Positions 19,415 to 29,797 are shown, counted from the first letter of the stretch. The stretch is DNA of 64,000 bases from Pseudomonadota bacterium (GCA_027623555.1 JAQBSZ010000017.1:1-64000), one strand, 5' to 3'. Notes: generated from the letters alone by a model not told the origin. A program made the numbers and translations.

Positions 19415-20311
19415 TCAGGTATAAAGACTTCCGGCATTTACCACCGGTGTTACTGAACTCTCAGCGCAAAGCACAACAAGCAGATTACTGACCATCGCTG
19501 CCTTGCGCTCTTCATCTAACTGCACCACATTTTTTTCAGAGAGTGCTTCCAGAGCCAACTCCACCATGCCCACTGCACCTTCCACTATCTTCTTGCGGGC
19601 AGCGACGATCGCCGAAGCCTGTTGCCGCTGCAACATGGCGTTGGCGATCTCCGGTGAGTACGCCAGGTGACTGATACGCGCTTCGATTACATCTACCCCG
19701 GCTTTACTCAGCCGGTTCTGCACTTCGGTCTTTAAGAGCTCGGCCACATCTTCCGGATTACTGCGCAGACAGAATCCGGTACCTTCATCATCGTGGCTGT
19801 CATAGGGATGCGTCGTAGCCAGGTTTCTCAACGCTGCCTCGCTTTGGATATGAACGTAGTTCTCATAGTCATCCACTTCGAAAAGCGCTTCGGCAGTATC
19901 TACCACTTTCCAGACTACAACCGCCGCTATGTCGATTGGATTGCCATTACTGTCGTTGACCTTAAGCGTGCCTGACTCGAAATTTCGAACCCGCAGCGAA
20001 ACCTTGGCTTTCATATAGAGTGGGTTGGCCCAACGCAAGCCCTCCTGGCGTTCGCTCCCTACATATTTGCCGAACAGCTGCATCACGCGTCCCTGATTGG
20101 GAGCTACCATGAAGAACCCAAACCAACAGATAAAAACGATGATGCCGCCGACCCCGAAGAGTAGCTTGAGCATGGGTGGTGCCGCCGCAATGCCTAATAC
20201 CGCGATGATTTGCAGTGCGAACAAGACCACGATAGTGGTGTAGCCGCTGAAGGTAGAGCCCTGTCTTTCCTCGATCATTTGCTTTCTCCTTAATGACATC
20301 CAGCGACGCAT
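19415..20311 (-). CDS. SPFH/Band-7 domain protein
   Basis: [32 protein letters not shown]..., [55 protein letters not shown]; start may be 20278. Confidence 0.85.
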   Translation of the reverse strand: MRRWMSLRRKQMIEERQGSTFSGYTTIVVLFALQIIAVLGIAAAPPMLKLLFGVGGIIVFICWFGFFMVAPNQGRVMQLFGKYVGSERQEGLRWANPLYMKAKVSLRVRNFESGTLKVNDSNGNPIDIAAVVVWKVVDTAEALFEVDDYENYVHIQSEAALRNLATTHPYDSHDDEGTGFCLRSNPEDVAELLKTEVQNRLSKAGVDVIEARISHLAYSPEIANAMLQRQQASAIVAARKKIVEGAVGMVELALEALSEKNVVQLDEERKAAMVSNLLVVLCAESSVTPVVNAGSLYT

Positions 20312-20622
20312 TGCTGCATGTTTCAGTGTCTCAGTTTGGAACTGAATCTTTTTGATGTCATTTTGATATCACTTCTTCAAAATCAAGTCAATACCAATGT
20401 TCACACGACAGCGTTTTTACCCGTCATGATTAAGGGGTAACCGAGCGGAATTACCACTTGTACCGTAACCAGAGAATTAAGGGGCGGTGGGCGGGATTCG
20501 TTGATTTTTGTAGCTCTCAGCGTTAGGGTAAGCGAATAACTGATGCGCTTCATTGCCGAGCATTTGCGTTCTTCCGTCCAACCTCTGCCAGAACACTACA
20601 GTACCCAGGGAGTGAAAAGCCT

Positions 20623-21210
20623 GTGAACCCAAAACTTTCCCGAAGACGCTTCATCAAGGGCGTTATTTATTCCAGTGCGGCCGCTGCCTCTGGAGCTGGT
20701 TACTATCTTGCCTCCGCCCAATCTGCCTCTAACACCGTTGTAGAACGCCTCTTGTCACTCAATGTCAACGGTCGTACTCGACTGGTGGACGTGGCTCCAG
20801 CCGAAACCCTGGCATTCACCTTGCGGAACAAGTTGGGCCTGACTGGCCTCAAGGTCGCCTGCAACCGGGGTGAATGCGGTGCCTGTACGGTCCTCCTGGA
20901 CGATATCTCCAATTACAGCTGCTCGGTGCTGACGCACACGGTCAAAGGACGGCAGATTACCACCGTCGAGGGGCTGCGTTCCGAGTCGGGTCAACTCAGT
21001 GCGGTGCAACAGGGATTCATTGAGGAACTGGCTCCGCAGTGCGGCTTCTGCACACCGGGTCAGGTAATGGCGGCTACCGCCCTGCTGCGTGCCAATCCCA
21101 ATCCTACCCGTGAAGAGGCACGCCAGGCACTTGCTGGCAATCTCTGTCGTTGTGGGGCCTATGATCATTACCTTAACGGCACAATGCGCGCCGCGGAGTT
21201 GCTGTCATGA
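20623..21210 (+). CDS. [2Fe-2S]-binding subunit, xanthine dehydrogenase/aldehyde oxidase family, Tat signal
   Basis: SRRRFIKG Tat motif; CNRGECGACTVLLD; CGFCTPGQVMAATALL...LAGNLCRCGAYDHYL. GTG start. Confidence 0.9.
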   Translation: MNPKLSRRRFIKGVIYSSAAAASGAGYYLASAQSASNTVVERLLSLNVNGRTRLVDVAPAETLAFTLRNKLGLTGLKVACNRGECGACTVLLDDISNYSCSVLTHTVKGRQITTVEGLRSESGQLSAVQQGFIEELAPQCGFCTPGQVMAATALLRANPNPTREEARQALAGNLCRCGAYDHYLNGTMRAAELLS

Positions 21211-23645
21211 CATTCATGCATATTGGCAAGAATTTCGTACCACCCGATGTAGAAGGGAAAGTCACTGGCGATGCAAAATACGTCGAAGATTTCCAGCCTG
21301 AAGGGTTGGTTTATGCGCGCTTGCTTACCAGCCCCATGCCGAGTGGCCGGGTGCGTTCGATCGATGCCTCTGAAGCGCTGCGCATGGATGGTGTACTTGG
21401 CATCCTGACTGCCGATGATCTGCCTCCATCGACAGCGCCGGCCGATCCAATGCTGGCAATCGAAGATGTCACCTATGTGGGTCAACCTATCCTCGCCATT
21501 GCGGCGATTTCCGATGCCATTGCAGAAAACGCCATCGAGCGGATCAGCGTTGAATTCGAGTATCGAGAATTTGTGACCGATCCACTGGAGAGTCTGGTAG
21601 AAGGTGGCCCCAATGCCTATCCTGATGGCAATCATCTACAGCAGACTAATTCGCTGGAAGATGAAAACGCCACTATTCGGGGCGGGTTCGGCACCATCAA
21701 ATGGCCGGCCAGTGAGGTTGAGAGATTTCGAAATGGGCAGGAACCACGCAATGTAGAGTTTGCCGATGGCTGGACCTACGGTGACCTCGATGCAGCCTTT
21801 GCCGAATCCACAGTTATCGTGGAGGAGTCATTCGTTACCGCAGGCACACCCCATCATTGTATGGAACCTCGCAGCAGCATGGCGTACTGGGAGAATGGCA
21901 AGTGTTACTTTCATGCCTCAACCCAGAGTCAGAGCTCAGTAAACGAAGGCTTGGCTGCGATGCTCGGTATCGATCCTGCGAATCTATGCATTATCAACGA
22001 AAACACCGGTGGTGGGTTTGGCTCCAAAGGTACCAGTTATCCCACCATGGGAATTACCGGGCAATTTTCACGCCTGCTAAATCGACCCGTGCAATTGCGT
22101 ATTACTCGCGAAGAGGAATACTACCTTGGTGTTGGACGTCCAGGCATGCAGGGCTGGGTGAAAACTGGCGTACGTGCCGACGGCACTGTAGCCGCAGTTG
22201 ATGTCATCATAATTAGCGACGGCGGACCGACAGGTCGTAACAGCGCTTCATCTTCTGCCCAGCACATCTCCGTCGTGTATACCCCGGATGCTATGCGTCT
22301 GAGAAATATTCCGGTGTTTACCAATACAGCCCCACGCGGAGCACAGCGTGGTCCAGGCCAGAATGAGATGTCTGCTGCCATCGCTCCAATCATGGACAAG
22401 GCGGCTCGTCAGCTCGGTCTGGATCGAGCGAGCTTCCGTCGCATCAATGCTCCCCACAGCGAATCACCTGTCTACGAACACCAGGGTCCTGTCACGAGTG
22501 CTTATATGGCGGAAGCAATCGACAAGGCGTCTGCAATGTTTAATTGGCCAGAGCGAGAAGCTGCACCACGCCAACGCAATGGCAGTAAGGTTCGCGGTTT
22601 AGGAGTAGGCATGGGTTACCACTCAGCTGGTGGCCGTGGTTACGACGGATTGGTGCGGATTACCCCCGATGGCAAGATTCATCTGCACAGTGGTGTAGGA
22701 AATCTCGGCACCTATTCCTATGCTGGAACTACCCGGGCAGCGGCAGAAGTTTTGCAGTGTCATTGGGAGTCTTGTGAGATTGTGCACGGCAACACGGATC
22801 AGCATCTGCCACACAGTTCCACTCAAGGTGGCAGCAATACAATCTTCACGCACACTCGAACTAACTGGGTTGCCGCAGAGGACGCGGTAGTGAAGTTGAA
22901 AGAGATCGCCGCAGGTGAATTTGGCGGTGCGGCTGACGACTACAGCATCGCGGATGAACGCGTGTTTAAAACTGCCGATTCCAACCAGGGCATGAGTTAC
23001 GCTGAAGCGGCGGCGAAGGCGATAGCACTGGGCGGGCGATTCAGTGGCGAAGAATACCCTGAAGACATCCATCCTATCACCCAGCGCGCGGTACAGGGAC
23101 TGGCTGGATCCGGCCTTATCGGAGTAGCGAAAGACAACCTGCCGCAACGCGGAATAGCGCCGGGCCTCATGGTCAGCATGGCTGAAATCGAGGTCGATCT
23201 GGAAACCGGCAAGATGGAGATTCTGGATTACATCGGTATTGCCGATTGCGGCACTATTATTCATCCGCAAGGTCTCTCGCAGCAGATAAATGGTGGTGCC
23301 GTGTGGGGATTTGGCATGGCAGGATCAGAACGCCATGTGTACGATCCCCAGAATGCGCTGCCGGCAAATCTTGGGCTGTATCAAGCCAAACTGCCAACAA
23401 TGTTGGATGTACCGGCAAAGATGGCGAGTGGCGCTGTTGATCTGCCTGATCCATCAAATCCAGCTGGCGGCAGAGGCGTTGGTGAACCTTCCCAGGGCAG
23501 TGCCGTCGCTGCTATTACCAGCGCAATTGCCGATGCTCTCGACGGACACCTGTTCAATCGCGTGCCGGTAACACCGGATATGATCGTTAACCTGGCATCT
23601 GATAACGAACAGGCAACGAAGCAGCTGGCACTGAACACTTTCTAA
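21207..23645 (+). CDS. Molybdopterin-binding subunit, xanthine dehydrogenase/aldehyde oxidase family
   Basis: NTGGGFGSKGTSYPTMGI, TNTAPRGAQRGPGQNEM, IADCGTIIHPQGLSQQINGGAVWGFGMA, GRGVGEPSQGSAVAAITSAIADA; overlaps the small-subunit stop. Confidence 0.9.
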   Translation: MTFMHIGKNFVPPDVEGKVTGDAKYVEDFQPEGLVYARLLTSPMPSGRVRSIDASEALRMDGVLGILTADDLPPSTAPADPMLAIEDVTYVGQPILAIAAISDAIAENAIERISVEFEYREFVTDPLESLVEGGPNAYPDGNHLQQTNSLEDENATIRGGFGTIKWPASEVERFRNGQEPRNVEFADGWTYGDLDAAFAESTVIVEESFVTAGTPHHCMEPRSSMAYWENGKCYFHASTQSQSSVNEGLAAMLGIDPANLCIINENTGGGFGSKGTSYPTMGITGQFSRLLNRPVQLRITREEEYYLGVGRPGMQGWVKTGVRADGTVAAVDVIIISDGGPTGRNSASSSAQHISVVYTPDAMRLRNIPVFTNTAPRGAQRGPGQNEMSAAIAPIMDKAARQLGLDRASFRRINAPHSESPVYEHQGPVTSAYMAEAIDKASAMFNWPEREAAPRQRNGSKVRGLGVGMGYHSAGGRGYDGLVRITPDGKIHLHSGVGNLGTYSYAGTTRAAAEVLQCHWESCEIVHGNTDQHLPHSSTQGGSNTIFTHTRTNWVAAEDAVVKLKEIAAGEFGGAADDYSIADERVFKTADSNQGMSYAEAAAKAIALGGRFSGEEYPEDIHPITQRAVQGLAGSGLIGVAKDNLPQRGIAPGLMVSMAEIEVDLETGKMEILDYIGIADCGTIIHPQGLSQQINGGAVWGFGMAGSERHVYDPQNALPANLGLYQAKLPTMLDVPAKMASGAVDLPDPSNPAGGRGVGEPSQGSAVAAITSAIADALDGHLFNRVPVTPDMIVNLASDNEQATKQLALNTF

Positions 23646-23856
23646 ACAGTGAAGCGCCAGGCTCTAATCTGGAAGTGCGGCTGGCATCGAACACTTTCTG
23701 CGCAGTGAAGAGCCAGGCACTGAGCCGGAAGCGCTTGTGTTGGCCACTGCGCTGTAGAAGAAGTAAGGCCAGCTCCTACTAATGCCTGTTATGTCCCGGA
23801 GATTGGTGGCAACGGGCGTTCTGACCCGGTTTTTGCGTCCTTTCGCCCGCTGTGTA

Positions 23857-25314
23857 CTAATCTTCGATGCCACCGATACACAGGTATTTTATTTCCAGGT
23901 ATTCATCCAAACCGTAGCGTGATCCCTCCCTGCCCAGACCTGACTCCTTGACACCGCCGAAGGGTGAGACCTCGTTCGACAATAGTCCTGTATTGATGCC
24001 GACCATTCCTGTTTCCAGGGCTTCAGCAATCTTCCATATTCGAGCCATGTCGCTGGCATAAAAGTAGGCCGCTAAACCAAACTGGGTAGCGTTTGCCAGC
24101 TCGATTCCCTGCTCGTCATCAGCAAATCTGAATACCGCAGCAAGCGGTCCAAAGGTTTCTTCATGGGCAACTTTCATCTCAGCAATGGCATCGACCAGCA
24201 GGGTCGGTTCGAAGTAGGTACCGCCCAGTGAATGACGTTTGCCACCACACACAATGCGGCCGCCCTTGTCGATGGCGTCTTCGATATGTTCTTCAACTTT
24301 TTCTACCGCCGCCATATCGATAAGCGGACCCTGATTCGTCTCAGCCTCGAGACCACTACCAACTCTCAGACCCGCCATTGCAAGCTGCAACCTGGCAACG
24401 AAATCGTCATGGACAGGCGACTGCACATAGATTCGATTCGCACACACACAGGTTTGCCCCGAATTGCGAAACTTCGATGCCATTACGCCTACAACTGCCG
24501 CATCGAGGTCAGCATCGTCGAAAACCAGGAACGGCGCATTACCGCCCAGCTCCATGGACAGTTTCTTAACCGTTGCAGCGGATTGCGCGATCAATTTCTT
24601 GCCAACCTCGGTGGACCCGGTGAAGGTAATCTTTCTCACCAGCGGATTAGCGGTTAATTCCCCGCCCACCTCACTGGCTCCTCCGGTTAGCACATTGAAC
24701 ACCCCCGCTGGCAAGCCGGCGCGGTTGCCCAGTTCGGCCAATGCCAGAGCGGAGTAAGGTGTGGCACTGGCAGGTTTCAGCACTACCGGGCAACCCGCCG
24801 CCAGGGCCGGGCCTGCCTTTCTCGTGATCATCGCCGCTGGAAAATTCCAGGGAGTGATTGCCGCAACCACCCCAACCGGTTGCTTGATTGTCAGGTAACG
24901 CTTGCCTTCCTGGGTATGGGGAATAACATCGCCGTAACTGCGTTTACCTTCTTCAGCAAACCATTCAATAAACGACGCTGCATAGGCTATTTCACCTCGA
25001 GCTTCGGCTAATGACTTGCCCTGCTCGAGAGTCATAAGTGTAGCCAGATCTTCCTGATGCAACAGCATCAATTCATACCACTTCCGCAGGATGGCTGATC
25101 TCTGTTTTGCGGCTAATCGTGCCCAGGGTTTGAATGCAGAGTGGGCGACTTTTATAGCACGGCGTGTTTCTGCAGCACCCATACAAGGCACAGTGCCTAG
25201 CTCTTCCCGAGTAGCCGGGTTCGTTACACTAAAAACAGCTCCACTCTCGGCATCCGTCCATTCACCAGCAATGAAGCATTGCTCTCTAAATAGCGCAGGA
25301 TCAGTTAACTTCAC
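23857..25314 (-). CDS. gabD: NAD(P)-dependent succinate-semialdehyde dehydrogenase-like aldehyde dehydrogenase
   Basis: VAAITPWNFPAAMITRKAGPALAAGCPVVLKPA, MELGGNAPFLVFDDADLDAAV, GQTCVCANRIYVQ, EVSPFGGVKESGLGREGSRYGLDEYLEIKYLC. Confidence 0.88.
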   Translation of the reverse strand: MKLTDPALFREQCFIAGEWTDAESGAVFSVTNPATREELGTVPCMGAAETRRAIKVAHSAFKPWARLAAKQRSAILRKWYELMLLHQEDLATLMTLEQGKSLAEARGEIAYAASFIEWFAEEGKRSYGDVIPHTQEGKRYLTIKQPVGVVAAITPWNFPAAMITRKAGPALAAGCPVVLKPASATPYSALALAELGNRAGLPAGVFNVLTGGASEVGGELTANPLVRKITFTGSTEVGKKLIAQSAATVKKLSMELGGNAPFLVFDDADLDAAVVGVMASKFRNSGQTCVCANRIYVQSPVHDDFVARLQLAMAGLRVGSGLEAETNQGPLIDMAAVEKVEEHIEDAIDKGGRIVCGGKRHSLGGTYFEPTLLVDAIAEMKVAHEETFGPLAAVFRFADDEQGIELANATQFGLAAYFYASDMARIWKIAEALETGMVGINTGLLSNEVSPFGGVKESGLGREGSRYGLDEYLEIKYLCIGGIED

Positions 25315-25632
25315 TTTTTACTTTCTCCAGTGTTTTCGAATTCCATACTCTTCAGTATTCGTCCGCAATCGCACAAGCTTCTGCATAATGGTGAATCGCA
25401 ATAGCCGCCTCTTTGCCACCCAGGCGAATTGCCGAAGACATTTTTCCTGATCTTGAAACCTTACCATCAACAGAAACGTATTCTACATGAGCCGACTATA
25501 ATCTGGCGAAACACCAGAATTCCGGAGCTAACCGGTTGATTGGGCGGAATAATAGGAGATGGCCCTAATATACCAGTTGAATAGGTCGCGCAAAGGGATT
25601 AATAATGGCCTACGCTGAATAGGAGACCGACC

Positions 25633-26085
25633 ATGGATTTTGCACTTCTCTATTGGCACTGGATTGTGATTGGTATCGCATTGATGCTAACCGAAATCTT
25701 TATAGGATCATTTTTCATATTCTGGTTCGGAGCTGCGGCCATTGTCGTCGGCTTACTGCTTATACCCTTACCGGGAATTACTGTTACCGCTCAGATCATC
25801 ATTTGGGCCGTTTCTTCAACAGCCTTCGCGCTAGCGTGGTTCAAACTAATTAAGCCCCTCAATGTTGACAAAACCAAGGCTGGCCTTTCCAGAGAAGCAT
25901 TGTTAGGTGAGATCGGACAGGTACTAAAAGTTCCTAATGGAGACAAACGCGGTAGAGTCAGATTTCCAGCGCCACTACTGGGGTCAGACGAATGGTTGAT
26001 TATTTCGCAGGAAGATCTCGTTATTGGCGACCGAGTCAGTGTGGTGGATTTATCCGGCAACTCTCTGATAGTCAAAAAGGCCTAG
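25633..26085 (+). CDS. NfeD-family membrane protein
   Basis: TM segments plus C-terminal OB-like RVRFPAPLLGSDEWLIISQEDLVIGDRVSVVDLSGNSLIVKK; next to a stomatin-like gene. Confidence 0.8.
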   Translation: MDFALLYWHWIVIGIALMLTEIFIGSFFIFWFGAAAIVVGLLLIPLPGITVTAQIIIWAVSSTAFALAWFKLIKPLNVDKTKAGLSREALLGEIGQVLKVPNGDKRGRVRFPAPLLGSDEWLIISQEDLVIGDRVSVVDLSGNSLIVKKA

Positions 26086-26114
26086 CGCCTACATTCAAAT
26101 AAAGGAGCATCATC

Positions 26115-26966
26115 ATGGAGCCTGGAATTGTATTAGCAATCGCCATCTTTGTATTTTTACTCGTTACAGTGGCGCAAGGAGTGCGACAGGTACCACAGGG
26201 ATTCAAGTGGGTTGTACAACGGCTCGGTAAATACAATTCCTCTCTCAACCCGGGATTGAATTTCATCATTCCCTACATTGACACCGTATCTTACAAAGTT
26301 ACTACCAAGGATATCGTTCTCGACATTCCCTCCCAGGAAGTCATCACCAAAGACAACGCCGTCCTGGTCACGAATGCAGTCGCTTATATAAACATCGTAT
26401 CACCGGAAAAAGCGGTCTACGGAGTAGAGAACTACGTAATCGCTATTCAAACCCTGGTACAAACCTCATTACGTTCGATCGTTGGTGAAATGTCGCTCGA
26501 TGACGCCCTGTCTTCCCGGGATCACATCAAGGCCAAACTCAAAGCCGCCATTTCAGACGACATCTCTGATTGGGGCATCACTCTGAAGACCGTGGAAATT
26601 CAGGACATTAATCCGTCAGATACTATGCAGCATGCCATGGAGGAACAGGCCGCTGCTGAGCGAGCCCGTCGCGCCACTGTGACCCGTGCCGATGGCGATA
26701 AACAGGCAGCAATTCTTAAAGCTGAAGGCGCACTGGAAGCCTCCAAGCGCGAGGCAGAGGCACAAGTGATACTCGCTGAAGCCAGCAAGCGCGCTATCAG
26801 CCTGGTGACCGAGGCTATCGGTGAGAAGGAATTACCCGTAGTTTATCTGCTGGGTGAGAAATACATAAGCTCACTACAGCAACTTGCATCTTCTGACAAT
26901 TCCAAGTTCGTGGTATTCCCGGCGGATATTCCCGGCGCTCTGCAAGGCATGCTGGGCAGGAAATAA
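26115..26966 (+). CDS. Stomatin-like SPFH protein (QmcA-like)
   Basis: VRQVPQGFKWVVQRLGKYNSSLNPGLNFIIPYIDTVSYKV..., MEEQAAAERARRATVTRADGDKQAAILKAEG. Confidence 0.9.
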   Translation: MEPGIVLAIAIFVFLLVTVAQGVRQVPQGFKWVVQRLGKYNSSLNPGLNFIIPYIDTVSYKVTTKDIVLDIPSQEVITKDNAVLVTNAVAYINIVSPEKAVYGVENYVIAIQTLVQTSLRSIVGEMSLDDALSSRDHIKAKLKAAISDDISDWGITLKTVEIQDINPSDTMQHAMEEQAAAERARRATVTRADGDKQAAILKAEGALEASKREAEAQVILAEASKRAISLVTEAIGEKELPVVYLLGEKYISSLQQLASSDNSKFVVFPADIPGALQGMLGRK

Positions 26967-26982
26967 TCCGGGTTGACATCAA

Positions 26983-27750
26983 TCAAGCAACTCCATCGAG
27001 TTGCTTGAGCATTCGCTGCAATGCAAAATGCCGGTAACTATGCAGTACCAGGCCTTCTATCTCCTTCCAGTCGGCGTATCCTTCAATCTCCAGATCGATC
27101 CATCCGTTGTGGCCCATATACTGCGGAATCTTGTAGCGCTTGTCTGCAACCAGGAAGCTGTGTTGCGCCAAGCCAACCCATACCTGCAAGCACAAAACCA
27201 AATCATAGCGATGCACGCACACGAAGGTCTTCTTGCCAGCTTTCCACACCGGATTGCCAAATTGTCTTGCAGGGGCAGTTTCCGGAAGCGCGTTACAGAT
27301 CTTCCCCAGCTGCAGTATTTTTTGCTGCGCATCTGGCGCCAGCAAGGGATCCTTTTCAGCCGGCATTAAATCTTCGATCTTGCCCTTAAGACTGATCAGC
27401 CCTTCTTGGTCTTTGACTAGTGCAGCGGGAGCTACTTTCTCATAAGCTTCCTGCACCCTTTTAGCGATACTGCTCCAACTCAGGCCAGTATTAAGCTCCA
27501 CTCCCAGCCAACCCTTCGGACCAACGTACGGCGGCACAAAGTAAAATTCTGGCTCCATCCTGGTTAAGAGCGCCTGTGATCCTGTCGGCGCTTCCAACCA
27601 GAGCGCGACGCGCCCATCGCCATGATGATTAATGGCATAAGTGGCAAAGGTCTTGCCCCTGACCTTGAAGTTCGCCATCGAATGAGATTCGGTTTGCTCT
27701 GCTTCTGGAAAACTGAGGCAAACTTTGCGTACCGCCTCGGAGATATTCAT
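26983..27750 (-). CDS. Tandem MmcQ/YjbR-like domain protein
   Basis: Two similar halves: FPEAEQTESHSMANFKVRGKTFATY...GPKGWLGVEL and LPETAPARQFGNPVWKAGKKTFVCV...GHNGWIDLEI. Confidence 0.7.
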   Translation of the reverse strand: MNISEAVRKVCLSFPEAEQTESHSMANFKVRGKTFATYAINHHGDGRVALWLEAPTGSQALLTRMEPEFYFVPPYVGPKGWLGVELNTGLSWSSIAKRVQEAYEKVAPAALVKDQEGLISLKGKIEDLMPAEKDPLLAPDAQQKILQLGKICNALPETAPARQFGNPVWKAGKKTFVCVHRYDLVLCLQVWVGLAQHSFLVADKRYKIPQYMGHNGWIDLEIEGYADWKEIEGLVLHSYRHFALQRMLKQLDGVA

Positions 27751-28202
27751 GGGGTGGAAATCTGCTGGTCGTAAATTATTAACCGCCGACTTTTGACTGT
27801 TCTGATGATGAGATAAAGCGCCAGCCCCGTTGGCCCAAGCATCAGGGTCAGAAACAGACAGGGAATGACCAACCAGTGAGAAATGCCTTGCTGCTGAGAA
27901 TCATGTACTTCCCAGGCCCCCACGAAGAGATCGAATGCCAGGTAGTGAATCCAGCCCGCGGCCAGCACATAGGGATTCGAAAACAGGATGGCAATGCTGT
28001 CCAATGAACCAAATCCGCCACTCTGGGGCATGTTTCCCAGTTGTGATAGAAACAGCCCGACATAAACCATGCCTAATACCAAAGGTAATATTGCCGTACA
28101 AATCAGGCCGAGGGTCCATTTCCATCTTGGCAGCAAGACTAGTAGAAGCCAGCCAGGCAATACCGCGTTACTACATATCGAAAAGATCAGGTCGGCAGAC
28201 AT
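27747..28202 (-). CDS. ABA4-like (DUF4281) membrane protein
   Basis: IFSICSNAVLPGWLLLVLLPRWK..., NPYVLAAGWIHYLAFDLFVGAWEVHDSQQQGISHWLVIPCLFLTLMLGPTGLALYLIIR. Confidence 0.75.
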   Translation of the reverse strand: MSADLIFSICSNAVLPGWLLLVLLPRWKWTLGLICTAILPLVLGMVYVGLFLSQLGNMPQSGGFGSLDSIAILFSNPYVLAAGWIHYLAFDLFVGAWEVHDSQQQGISHWLVIPCLFLTLMLGPTGLALYLIIRTVKSRRLIIYDQQISTP

Positions 28203-28308
28203 GACAAACCCCAATTTCTTTATTATTTATTGCATTGCAGGGTAGAGTATCTATTCAGCCAAGTAAACTTGAGCAACGACCCTTCAATCCGACAGAACGC
28301 CTGACGCT

Positions 28309-28902
28309 ATGACTCAGAACAAGCCATTATTCTTTCATAATCAGTCCGCTTTCCGAGACTGGTTACTGTTAAATCATGAGAACAAAACTGAGCTGTGGGT
28401 TGGCTACTATAAAAAGCACACGGGCAAGCCAAGCCTTACCTGGCCACAATCTGTGGACGAAGGCTTGTGTTTCGGTTGGATAGACGGTTTACGCAAGTCA
28501 ATAGATGCTAGTCGTTACATGATCCGATTTACTCCGAGAAATCCCAATAGTCACTGGAGCCATGTAAATATTGAACGATTCAAGAAGCTGATGAAGCTGG
28601 GCCTCGTCGAGCCAGCTGGCTTAGCAGCCTACGCTAAAAAGACCGCTAGGAATACCGGTAAGACTGCCTATGAACAGGCCAGGGTAGTCCTGGACAAGCA
28701 CTATGAAAAGCAAATTCAGCGCAATAGAAAAGCTTGGGCTTATTACAGCTCACTTGCTCCCTCGACTCGAAAACGCTATGACTGGTGGATCATGAATGCC
28801 AAGCAGGAAGCAACTCGACAGCGACGAATCGTTGTACTGATTGAGAGCTCAGAAAAAGGCGAGATGATTCCCGCTATGGTGTGGGGGAAACGGAATAAGT
28901 AG
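28309..28902 (+). CDS. YdeI/OmpD-associated family protein
   Basis: FRDWLLLNHENKTELWVGYYKKHTGKPSLTWPQSVDEGLCFGWIDGLRKSIDASRYMIRFTPRNPNSHWS. Confidence 0.85.
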   Translation: MTQNKPLFFHNQSAFRDWLLLNHENKTELWVGYYKKHTGKPSLTWPQSVDEGLCFGWIDGLRKSIDASRYMIRFTPRNPNSHWSHVNIERFKKLMKLGLVEPAGLAAYAKKTARNTGKTAYEQARVVLDKHYEKQIQRNRKAWAYYSSLAPSTRKRYDWWIMNAKQEATRQRRIVVLIESSEKGEMIPAMVWGKRNK

Positions 28903-28903
28903 C

Positions 28904-29797
28904 TCAGTGGGTAAATTTGAGCAGCGTGCGTTCCGTAATAATTATTATTTTGTGTCCTTCTCGCTTGAGCAGTAATGCCTTTTCGATTTTTCGACCATGA
29001 CTGGTATAGAGCCAATCCTTACTCGCCAGAGTACCGATCACCAGATAATCGACAGTCTTGTTCACATTGGGCGATGTTTCAGCACCCAGGCAGCGCAACA
29101 TTGTGTCCACAGCGTTGCGATCACCACAGACAAAATCACCGGACAGGCAAAAAGTCGACCTGGCAATTTGCAATGAATCTATTTTGTCTTCCCAAACTTC
29201 TGTCGAGGCTTCAATAGTAACTTCACCGGCATCAGAGTCAGAGCCTGTTACCTGGTTTACTGTAATCAGCAAGTCGTCTCTTTCTTCTTCGCCGAGTATT
29301 CCATCATCGAGAATATTCGCAAGTCGATGGACTATGACGCTGGCAGGCCAGCTATTCTTAATTGATTCATTGCGGTCGAGCCATGTCGAGAGAGCACCAA
29401 TTTCGTCATCGTTGAGCACACCGTCCGAGGCAACCCCCGTCAAAAAGCCGATTAACTCATTGACATGACCCACTCCGGGAGAGGCACTGGATTCATTTTC
29501 TGAGACAATTTCCTGGATTCTGGATTGCATCTGCTGCAATTCATCGGGGCTGATCTGACCGTCTTCGAGGATATCTCCTACTTTCGACAAGATCTCCAGC
29601 AGATTCTTGTCTTCATTCAAGTACTGCTGAGATTTCAACCAGGAGTCGAGAAACAATAACTCCTTTTCATTCAATCGCTTATCAGCTACCACTCCAGACA
29701 GGATGCCCTTGAGTCCATACAAGGCACGCTCCCGCTCCCGAGTGAAACTGAATGCCTGGGACAGCGATTGGCTCTCGAATTCTTTGGAAACGTCCAC
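28904..29797 (-). CDS. TerB-like/EF-like repeats plus C-terminal BRCT domain protein
   Basis: C-terminus STFCLSGDFVCGDRNAVDTMLRCLGAETSPNVNKTVDYLVIGTLASKDWLYTSHGRKIEKALLLKREGHKIIIITE is BRCT-like; N-terminal half has two repeats with ADKRLNEKELLFLDSWL / SDGVLNDDEIGALSTWL. Confidence 0.7.
   Translation of the reverse strand: MDVSKEFESQSLSQAFSFTRERERALYGLKGILSGVVADKRLNEKELLFLDSWLKSQQYLNEDKNLLEILSKVGDILEDGQISPDELQQMQSRIQEIVSENESSASPGVGHVNELIGFLTGVASDGVLNDDEIGALSTWLDRNESIKNSWPASVIVHRLANILDDGILGEEERDDLLITVNQVTGSDSDAGEVTIEASTEVWEDKIDSLQIARSTFCLSGDFVCGDRNAVDTMLRCLGAETSPNVNKTVDYLVIGTLASKDWLYTSHGRKIEKALLLKREGHKIIIITERTLLKFTH

Noticed and set aside
22623-23270. 215-aa minus-strand ORF inside the Mo-subunit gene
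   Set aside because: Antisense to a strongly conserved enzyme; no family features.
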